Positions 36,761 through 43,530 of a stretch of 43,530 nucleotides of DNA are shown here, one piece after another. Source of the DNA: Actinomycetota bacterium (GTDB taxonomy: Bacteria; Actinomycetota; Actinomycetes; Actinomycetales; Microbacteriaceae). The stretch is taken from assembly GCA_005777405.1 (NCBI GenBank), contig SXMH01000166.1, positions 1 through 43,530 on the forward strand, in the 5' to 3' direction. The notes below the pieces were generated by a model. It was given only the letters and a program-made list of their open reading frames with translations. It searched no databases and was not told the DNA's origin. Numbering within the stretch: position 1 is the first letter of the stretch; each line of letters begins with the position of its first letter. The position numbers and the translations under genes are program-made.

Positions 36761-39700
36761 TCACTGTCCATCGTCGGCTGCCAGGGAGACGTACAGGATC
36801 GACGGTTGCTCTGCGTCCACCCGTAAATCAATACTGATTCCCGTCTCTAGGATCGCTTGAGTATCCGAATGGTCACCAGTGTTCACCAGGGCAACAAGCT
36901 CCGTGTCGCAGTAGAGCCCCAGGGACGCGGGAGGCGGCTCGCCGTCTACGGGTCGCAGTGTGAGATCTCCCGAACTGAAAGCCCACGTCGATAGACCAGT
37001 AATCGAGATGCCGATTGAACCTTCTTCCAGTAGCGCACGCAACAAGCTTCGCTGCCGGGTCCGAGTGAAATCAACGAGGTCGAGTAACTCCGACGTTGTC
37101 GCACCAAAAGTGGCCCTCCACTCCGCAATGGTCAATCCTGCGAGCCAAGCCCTGGTGTCTTCCACAGACTGGAAATCATCTGGCGCCTCAGCGACAACGA
37201 CCTTCGCAAGTCGCCTGGATCGGAAACCAGACATCATCAGCTTCAGAGATCGAGAGTCGTCAACTCCATAACGGATCAGCCCGCCTAGCTCTGGGCAGAA
37301 GAACTCTTGCGAGCCTTGCGACTCTAAATGCCAGTTCACGAGATCCACTAGGGCGCCTACGGTCCAAGACAAGTAGTGCTCGAATTGCTGAGCGACCGCG
37401 GTCACCATTTGCTCGATTCGCCAACCGGGGTCTGCAACATCGGCCAAGTACGACGAAGCTAGATCTGGAAGCGAGGAGCCAGCCATCCAATCTCGCAAGA
37501 GCGAGCCCGGATCAACCGATATTTGGTCACCACGCACCGTAGTCCGGAAAAACCAAGCAGGGGCCTCTGGAAGCGCAAGCAGGCTGGCCAACTCCGGGCC
37601 GAGCAAGGTAAGCGCGTCCATGGGCGCGGAACCGTCAAACGAAGGGTCAGCCAAAACCTGATCCGCCAACGACTCTGCTATCGCGTCGAGTGAGCGAGCT
37701 GATGAAATGGAAGTCCCTGTCCGCGGCCACCTCTGTCTCGCAGATCTCTCAGTCGAGGAATAGGAATCCTTGGTTGCAGAAGCTATCGAGAGGTAGATTC
37801 GCCGCGCTTCCGCGGACTGCGACGCCATCAACGTCGAGCCCACTATCTCACCAACATCTATCGACGAGACCAGCGAGCCTTGCTTCTCCTCGGCGGCAAG
37901 CATCTGCCAGACGAAGCTTACGAAGCTAGCTGCGGAGCCAGCGGCACTGAAGATGGCATCGTGGCCGTTCCGTAGGGACGATTCGAGCGCCGCTGCGCTT
38001 TCCAAGGCGGAGTCAGTCGTCAGCGACGAAGTTATTGCCAGGTCGTCTGGGAGGGGATTCAAGTCGGCAAAGTCTTGTTCACTAGGCTCGGCCGCTCGAA
38101 CTAGAACTATCCAGCCCTCGGTCTCTCGTCCAGCCCGGCCAGCTCGCCCCATTGCATTGACCAGTCGAGCACCGCGAAGACGGCTGTCTTCGGGCTGTCC
38201 TGGATAGCTTTGGTCATAGAGCACGACTGTCCGCACTGGAAGATTGACGCCGTCGGTCAGAGTAGATGTACAAGCCAGGAAAGGAAGTTGATCCGCCTTC
38301 ACCGCATCTTCGAGAGCTTCGAGTACCTCTGTCGGTAGGCCCGCGTGATGATAGCCAACACCGCATCGAAGTGCCCGAACTAGCGGATGGTCCGACCCCA
38401 ATTGTTGACGAACGAAGTCAACGAGAGTCGTCAGTTCGCCACTCTCCTCCCCCGACATTGCGAGTGCTTTAGCTAGTGATTCCGCTTGAGATCGCGTGGA
38501 AGCCACGATGAGGACTGAGCCGGCGTGCCCCAGTGCCCGGACCATGTCAGCTGCAATTTGGTATTGCTTTGTAGATCGCGTGGAGTCTCTCGTGTATCCA
38601 TCAGTCCCGGGCGGATCCACCTTGGACTTCCTTACTAGGCGCCAGCCAGTGTCGCCGCGCGTCGACAGTGAAACAGTCTGGCCGTCTGCCGTTCGTACGC
38701 GAATCAAACCAGCCAAGTTAGTCGTGTGTCGGTAACGCCATGTGTGCCCCGCGCCACCCTCGACGGTAGTTGAGCCCCAATCGGCTCTCGTGTTGAACAC
38801 TGCGTGCAGACGGCGTGGGCCGCGCCAGTCTGACTCGTGAAGAAGCCCACTTCCTAGTGGGCTCAACCATTGAGCGATTGAACCGGCGTTTCCCATGGCG
38901 GCCGAGATTAAGGCGATTCGATGGTCAGTTCCACGTGTAAGCAGATCGAGTGCTGCGATTACTGACTCGAGAACAAACCCCCTGCCATGCTCCTTCAGGA
39001 GTTGCGCTTCGTCGAAAATGAACATTCCGAACTTGTCGACGACTGCCTCGGCATCGTGGCGAAGAAGATGGCCGAGGCGTTCAGGGGTCATGACCTCGAC
39101 ATCGGCCGGCACCGTATCCCAAGTCAGCGGAACTCCAATGTTCCAGAAGGACGAGAAATCGAGGGACTCTGCCGCGGTCTCTTTTTGCAGGAGCCGGACT
39201 CTCTGCGACATCGCTCGGCGCACTTCTCTGCCCAGGCCACGCGTCGGGACGACATAGCAGATGCTTCGATCCGTCCGGGCCAAAAATTCAACTGCCAGAA
39301 GTTGCGCGACCAGTGATTTCCCTCCGCTTGTCGGCACAGCGAGAACCATCCGCCTAACCTCCGGATCAAGAGGTGACTGTGATCCCGTCAGCAAACCCTT
39401 CTGGGGTTCCCAAAGAGTCACAACTGCAGGGCTTCCTGCGGTGAACGATTGGCGAACTATCGCGGGAACGGAAGGCGGCAGTATGTCCGGATTCCAGAGC
39501 GACCCATCGAATGCCTCCTCGGCGAACTCAAGAAGGTGCGCTGCCACCCATTTCGCATTGAGGTCCTCCGGCCCCGCTTGATCCCTTACGACAGAGAGCA
39601 GTCTTGCCCGACTGCGCTCGCGACGTTCGGAGTTGCCGCGTACCAATGCGACGAACATGTCCTCGGCCCCCAGCGTGAGCATGTGGGTGGGGCCAAAGGC

Positions 39701-40252
39701 GGTTGTCGTGAGATCGGGCAATTCGGAATCAGTGGCCAGCTTTGCCAGTTGTCGCCGCCAACCAGCGAGCCACCTGAACAGCGACCTGGACTCAAGTCCC
39801 AGAAAGGCTAGCCCGACTTCTAGGCTCATTGTCGCGAGGTGGTCCGCGAGCGGCGCTTCCTCACGGATCTCTTCGCGGAGTCGGTTCATGATCGCGGTTG
39901 CGTTGGGCTCACGTCCTCCCCTTCGATAGCCGATTGCCGCTGCAAAACCAAATGAAAGACGCTCCTCTCTGCTCAAGCTCGGCTCGAGGAGCGCCAGATC
40001 GAACACGTGCGCACTTACTAGAAAGGCTTGGCGCCGCCGTCCAGCGGGATACAAATCGCGGGCTTGGTCTACGGAAGCGATCCCGTGTAGGTACCAGGCC
40101 GTGTCCAGAAGAGAGGTGTCGATTTCGTTGCTTCGCAGTATCAGGCCTACTTCGGCTTTTGCCAAAGCCTCTTGGAGCTCTTCAGGACTCGGAAGTCCCG
40201 ATCTTCCGCCGAGGGCACCCCTCAGCAGTGCGAGGTCTAGAGCCCGCTCCAC
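36761..40252 (-). CDS. Ski2-like superfamily 2 helicase (HamB-like candidate)
   Basis: 1163 aa; LAVPTSGGKSLVAQLL, FIFDEAQLL, LISAAMG, CGVGYHHAGLP, TSTLTDGVNLPVRTVVLYD, NAMGRAGRAGRETEGWIVLV; GTG start with GGAG RBS overlapping upstream gene by 16 bp. Confidence 0.9.
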   Translation of the reverse strand: MERALDLALLRGALGGRSGLPSPEELQEALAKAEVGLILRSNEIDTSLLDTAWYLHGIASVDQARDLYPAGRRRQAFLVSAHVFDLALLEPSLSREERLSFGFAAAIGYRRGGREPNATAIMNRLREEIREEAPLADHLATMSLEVGLAFLGLESRSLFRWLAGWRRQLAKLATDSELPDLTTTAFGPTHMLTLGAEDMFVALVRGNSERRERSRARLLSVVRDQAGPEDLNAKWVAAHLLEFAEEAFDGSLWNPDILPPSVPAIVRQSFTAGSPAVVTLWEPQKGLLTGSQSPLDPEVRRMVLAVPTSGGKSLVAQLLAVEFLARTDRSICYVVPTRGLGREVRRAMSQRVRLLQKETAAESLDFSSFWNIGVPLTWDTVPADVEVMTPERLGHLLRHDAEAVVDKFGMFIFDEAQLLKEHGRGFVLESVIAALDLLTRGTDHRIALISAAMGNAGSIAQWLSPLGSGLLHESDWRGPRRLHAVFNTRADWGSTTVEGGAGHTWRYRHTTNLAGLIRVRTADGQTVSLSTRGDTGWRLVRKSKVDPPGTDGYTRDSTRSTKQYQIAADMVRALGHAGSVLIVASTRSQAESLAKALAMSGEESGELTTLVDFVRQQLGSDHPLVRALRCGVGYHHAGLPTEVLEALEDAVKADQLPFLACTSTLTDGVNLPVRTVVLYDQSYPGQPEDSRLRGARLVNAMGRAGRAGRETEGWIVLVRAAEPSEQDFADLNPLPDDLAITSSLTTDSALESAAALESSLRNGHDAIFSAAGSAASFVSFVWQMLAAEEKQGSLVSSIDVGEIVGSTLMASQSAEARRIYLSIASATKDSYSSTERSARQRWPRTGTSISSARSLDAIAESLADQVLADPSFDGSAPMDALTLLGPELASLLALPEAPAWFFRTTVRGDQISVDPGSLLRDWMAGSSLPDLASSYLADVADPGWRIEQMVTAVAQQFEHYLSWTVGALVDLVNWHLESQGSQEFFCPELGGLIRYGVDDSRSLKLMMSGFRSRRLAKVVVAEAPDDFQSVEDTRAWLAGLTIAEWRATFGATTSELLDLVDFTRTRQRSLLRALLEEGSIGISITGLSTWAFSSGDLTLRPVDGEPPPASLGLYCDTELVALVNTGDHSDTQAILETGISIDLRVDAEQPSILYVSLAADDGQ

Positions 40253-41082
40253 ACAATCTCCTTAACCCGATCGGAGAATCCTGCATAGTCAGGCATAGCA
40301 ATGACGAGCGCTTCGGTTTGCGTCGATTGGCTGAATTCGGGAAACGCAGTGCGGATAGACCGGAAAGTCCGCGGGCCGCTTGGCGCGTGGACTTCTGAGG
40401 TCCCGACTGCCACCCCCACGCCCGCGCGGTCGCTTCGATCAAACCAAAGGTCGACCATGCTGCCGTACAGTTCAGCTAAGTCGTCTTCCTCCACCATGGA
40501 CTCCGGGGCTGCAAGCTTTGCCAAGTACTCGTGGCCGCGCTGAGCGAGTTGCTTGCTGGCTCGGTTGATCGTGCCAGAGACTCTGCCAGTCGCATCATGC
40601 TTCTTGATCTCCCAAAGCCTGAAGACCAAGACTCCCTGATGGTCCGTGTAGATCACCAGACCATCACCACCGGGCTCCAACGGATCCGCCTTCACGCGGT
40701 GCACGCGCCTCAACTGACGGCCATCGGCCGTAGGCGATCGCTCGCCCAGCAAGAGGTTCCAGATGATTTCCGCGACGTGCCCTTGGAGGTGATCAGCGTT
40801 CGGCGGATTCTCCGGGCTCCCAAATCCGATGCTTGCGTAGGTTTTGACGGTGGCTAGAGCTGTTCCGACTTCTGCAGGCCCACCATCGCGCCTCCGACGC
40901 CACCGTTCCAGGACTGGAGACACGCCACACGCAACACTCATTGCGAAGTCAGCGACCAGTTGCGCAGCGAACTCTCGGTCTTGCGCACTCAACGAGAGGC
41001 CGCCGACGATGTAGGCCACAGGCGATCCGGCTGCAACGTCTGAGAGGCCCAGCAGCGGTGTCAAGCTAGGCGGAACGGGCAT
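40237..41082 (-). CDS. PD-(D/E)XK-type nuclease candidate (HamA/DUF1837-like)
   Basis: 281 aa; LQGHVAEIIWNLLLGE ... KADPLEPGGDGLVIYTDHQGVLVFRLWEIKKHDA (E...D...ExK); ATG 41082 preceded by CAGGAGGT. Confidence 0.65.
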   Translation of the reverse strand: MPVPPSLTPLLGLSDVAAGSPVAYIVGGLSLSAQDREFAAQLVADFAMSVACGVSPVLERWRRRRDGGPAEVGTALATVKTYASIGFGSPENPPNADHLQGHVAEIIWNLLLGERSPTADGRQLRRVHRVKADPLEPGGDGLVIYTDHQGVLVFRLWEIKKHDATGRVSGTINRASKQLAQRGHEYLAKLAAPESMVEEDDLAELYGSMVDLWFDRSDRAGVGVAVGTSEVHAPSGPRTFRSIRTAFPEFSQSTQTEALVIAMPDYAGFSDRVKEIVWSGL

Positions 41083-41344
41083 CGTCCTTGCACCTCCTGA
41101 TCGACACTCATTATTGCCGACGATGGACCCCCTCTTGCTCGTTCTCTGCGCAAAATGCGCGAGCCTGGGTGCGCGGTGCAAGAATGAGCCCTCCTGAGCC
41201 ACGAGACGGGAGTACTGGAGAGCTCTGCTACTGCAGCCTGAACACTCTCGCGATGTCTAGCACGCGGATCGCGGCGATCTGCGTTGCCGTCACTGGTGAG
41301 CGAAGCAAAGTTGCTTGCTCAATGTTCAACCGGCCAAGCCGACG

Positions 41345-42445
41345 CTAAGCCGCCAGCAGTCTTTCCAAGATGTCCGCTAGGTCCGCGGGAGACCTAGGCA
41401 AATGGGTATTCATCGCCTTGTCGAGGCCCGCAGTCACGACGGCATTTCGTACCGAAGCGTCTGTAAAGACGATGTCGCAATATGGAACTGCCAACGCCAG
41501 AGCAGCGATGTCGTGAAGGTCGTTGTCTGTCCACAATCGATTGGCGTCACGGTGATACTGCACCTTGAGCCCAACAAACACCGCGCTAGCTGGCATTGAG
41601 AGCGGAAGCTCCAGGAACTGGTCCGTGTGTTCCGCAATGTCCGAAAGGGTCATTCCACGAGTCATCAGCTCGAGATTGAGCATGTCAATCAACTCGAGAC
41701 TCAGGTGTCTTGCTGCCAATACGTCGAGCAAGCGACCCTTGCGCCAGTGTCTGCTCAGCAGGTGGTCCGCAAAGTACTGCTCAATCAGCACATTGTTGTG
41801 GTGACTCTCGCGCGATCGTTCAGGTTGGAAGCCGTTGGCGCGAAGCGTCGAAATCTCCGAATCTCGAGGGCCAGCGAGGAGTTCCTTCTCCGCCCTTCTT
41901 TCAAGTTTCGAAAGCCAGTCGGGGTCCCCACGGTGCGGCTCTTCACGTGCTCGATCCGTAACGTCGTTCCCGGTATCCTGATCAATCACTCGGAGCCCAC
42001 CCTTCTTGCCGAACCCGTGCAACATCGACTTACCGACCAGGTCGAAAGAGCCCCAACCAAGCCCTCTGCCACCAATCTTCTCGTCTAGAAGTGCCTGCAA
42101 TTCCAGACGGAACACCTCAGGCAAACCAGCCAGGTACTCGAAGTCTGTGAGTTCATCGATCAACTCCACTACGTCATCCCGCTGGCGCGGATTCCTGATC
42201 GCCGAAAACTCCTCTACAAAAGATGTGGTCAGGACGATCCGAACTGATCGAACACCGCGCGCTGCGCGGAGAGCAGCGAGTAACTGGTCGTAAGCGGCGG
42301 AACCTCGCCCAAGGGACGCTTTCGTGAGGTTAATCCAGTGGTTAAGGTCCAAGTACAAGAGAGGCGGAGGGCGGGAAGGTAGGCGTATCCCCGGCGGCCA
42401 GATCAGTCCGATGCCGCGGCCCACCGAGGTGCGGTCGTCTGCCAT
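41345..42445 (-). CDS. PIN-like nuclease domain protein
   Basis: 366 aa; LLYLDLNHWINLTK ... TTSFVEEFSAI ... WTDNDLHDIAALALAVPYCDIVFTDASVRNAV, PIN acidic tetrad pattern. Confidence 0.75.
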   Translation of the reverse strand: MADDRTSVGRGIGLIWPPGIRLPSRPPPLLYLDLNHWINLTKASLGRGSAAYDQLLAALRAARGVRSVRIVLTTSFVEEFSAIRNPRQRDDVVELIDELTDFEYLAGLPEVFRLELQALLDEKIGGRGLGWGSFDLVGKSMLHGFGKKGGLRVIDQDTGNDVTDRAREEPHRGDPDWLSKLERRAEKELLAGPRDSEISTLRANGFQPERSRESHHNNVLIEQYFADHLLSRHWRKGRLLDVLAARHLSLELIDMLNLELMTRGMTLSDIAEHTDQFLELPLSMPASAVFVGLKVQYHRDANRLWTDNDLHDIAALALAVPYCDIVFTDASVRNAVVTAGLDKAMNTHLPRSPADLADILERLLAA

Positions 42446-42674
42446 ACGTGAAAGCTAGAGGACTCCTACGACCTTTGAGCGATCCGGAAAGAACACCTAA
42501 GTGCAGCCGAAGCCGTCGGTGAAAACGAACCAAGAGCACAAGTCAGTTTCCCGATCTTGAACTCAAGGCAGATGGAGTAGGCAGCTAGAGCACCGCATTC
42601 GCGGCTTTCGGGGTCGAATTGACTAGCGCTTGCTCGTCGTTATGACATCGCGCGCCGACATTCGCGCAATTCAA

Positions 42675-42989
42675 CTAGGAGCGTGCGAGCCGTCGCTGGA
42701 GGAAGCGGCGCTCGGGGTCGGAGGGGGCTGACTCGAGGGCTCGACGGTAGTGGGGCAGAGCATCCGCGCGGCGGCCGGCGCGGCGGAGCAGGTCGGCGCG
42801 GGTGGCGTGCAGGAGTTGGTACTCCCCCGGCTGCGCGTCGAGGTCGAGGGTGTCGAGGAGGGCGAGGCCAGCATTCGGGCCGTCGTGCAAGGCCACGGCG
42901 ATCGCTCGGTTGAGGTCGACGATCGGCGACGGGGCCACCTGGCTGAGGTGGGGGTCAAGGGTGGCGATGCGGGCGAAGTTCGTCGCCAC
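42675..42989 (-). pseudogene. C-terminal remnant of ECF sigma factor (ECF42/SigJ-type TPR-like tail)
   Basis: SPIVDLNRAIAVALHDGPNAGLALLDTLD...YQLLHATRADLLRRAGRRADALPHYRRALESAPSDPERRFLQRRLA; sigma2/sigma4 regions absent. Confidence 0.7.
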
Positions 42990-43177
42990 TAACCCTTACG
43001 CTTCGGGTTGCGCCCAAAGAGCTTGATGATGCTCTTCCAAGCCCCGCCGGTCTTCTTAGTACCGATGTAGTCGCCGCGTTTGTTGTACTTGTCCCAGAGC
43101 CCGGTGCGTGAGTTCTGTTTCTGATAGCGGTCCTTGATGAGCCCGACCCGTTTGCCTTTGCCCGTGTTCTTCGCCAA
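42989..43177 (-). CDS. Small basic conserved protein
   Basis: 62 aa MAKNTGKGKRVGLIKDRYQKQNSRTGLWDKYNKRGDYIGTKKTGG...; TTG start with AGGAGG. Confidence 0.7.
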   Translation of the reverse strand: MAKNTGKGKRVGLIKDRYQKQNSRTGLWDKYNKRGDYIGTKKTGGAWKSIIKLFGRNPKRKG

Positions 43178-43462
43178 CGAATCCTCCTGATCAAATCGTA
43201 ATGCCGATGATCGTCGAAGGGCGAGAACACGTTTTCTTCAGGGGTGAAGGCGAAGGTCGATTCGCCCATTTCCGACTCGTGGGTCACGAGCAAAAGGCCG
43301 GTTCGGCAGCTCTCTCGTGACCCGCGCGGTGCGCCTCGCCGGATGCTGCCTGGCAGGCTTGATTTGTCCCCACCGGCTCCCCCACACGTTGCTACGCAAC
43401 GCGCGGGGCCCCTCGCGCGGCGTGGGCCCACCTGCTCGCAGGTGCAACCTTGGTTGGCCCGC

Positions 43463-43507
43463 AAAACGCAGAAACCCTCCCGCTTTGCGGGAGGGTTTCT
43501 GCGTTTT
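43463..43507. terminator. Strong bidirectional terminator hairpin (perfect 21-bp stem, TTT loop)
   Basis: AAAACGCAGAAACCCTCCCGC-TTT-GCGGGAGGGTTTCTGCGTTTT. Confidence 0.9.
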
Positions 43508-43508
43508 G

Positions 43509-43530
43509 TCGGGCTGACAGGATTTGAACC
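43509..43530 (-). tRNA. Partial tRNA 3' end, probably tRNA-Pro (truncated by window edge)
   Basis: Reverse strand GGTTCAAATCCTGTCAGCCCGA: T-arm (..AGG TTCAAAT CCTGT), acceptor CAGCCCG, discriminator A; CGGGCTG acceptor is typical of actinobacterial tRNA-Pro; no encoded CCA. Confidence 0.75.

Noticed and set aside
41227-41344. In-frame open extension after the PIN stop codon (RRLGRLNIEQATLLRSPVTATQIAAIRVLDIARVFRLQ*)
   Set aside because: 38 codons without a stop is not unusual; no RBS or start evidence and no readthrough context
42955-43464. 169-aa minus ORF including MGESTFAFTPEENVFSPFDDHRHYD
   Set aside because: A short stretch looks coding-like, but the frame runs through the 62-aa gene in another frame; not enough to call a gene or remnant

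Overview
High-GC actinobacterial (Microbacteriaceae-like) chromosomal window. All family calls were made by eye from the supplied translations and raw bases; nothing was searched. Main blocks: (1) 0.1-12.2 kb: two head-to-tail minus-strand operons. One is STAS / PP2C (SpoIIE-type) phosphatase / HATPase-like kinase / 1.1-kaa membrane protein / polysaccharide pyruvyl transferase / flippase. The other is two glycosyltransferases / XRE-receiver fusion response regulator / PAS-GAF histidine kinase. Both start from nearly identical sigma70-type promoters (23/27 identical bases, same 16-nt spacer) carrying a GCACT-N4-AGTGC operator-like palindrome (perfect in one, half-degenerate in the other). (2) 12-32 kb: mostly ordinary chromosomal genes (CNNM/CBS pair, SDR, topoisomerase IB, srsABC-like type III PKS operon, transglutaminase, EamA, MsrB, CDP-alcohol phosphatidyltransferase, GT2-ATP-grasp fusion), with a paralogous pair of HExxH secreted proteins. 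(3) 32.3-43.5 kb: a defence-island-like accessory region ending at a partial tRNA (probably Pro). It holds NERD, DUF2510/coiled-coil/GIY-YIG, MazG + GIY-YIG-helicase, and a three-gene PIN / PD-(D/E)XK (HamA-like) / Ski2-like helicase module next to a truncated ECF sigma factor remnant. (4) A genome-style iterated word, GTGGATGC, occurs 17 times by hand count (about 1.7 expected from composition), in three reading-frame contexts and on both strands. I found no copy in the helicase/nuclease/PIN island.
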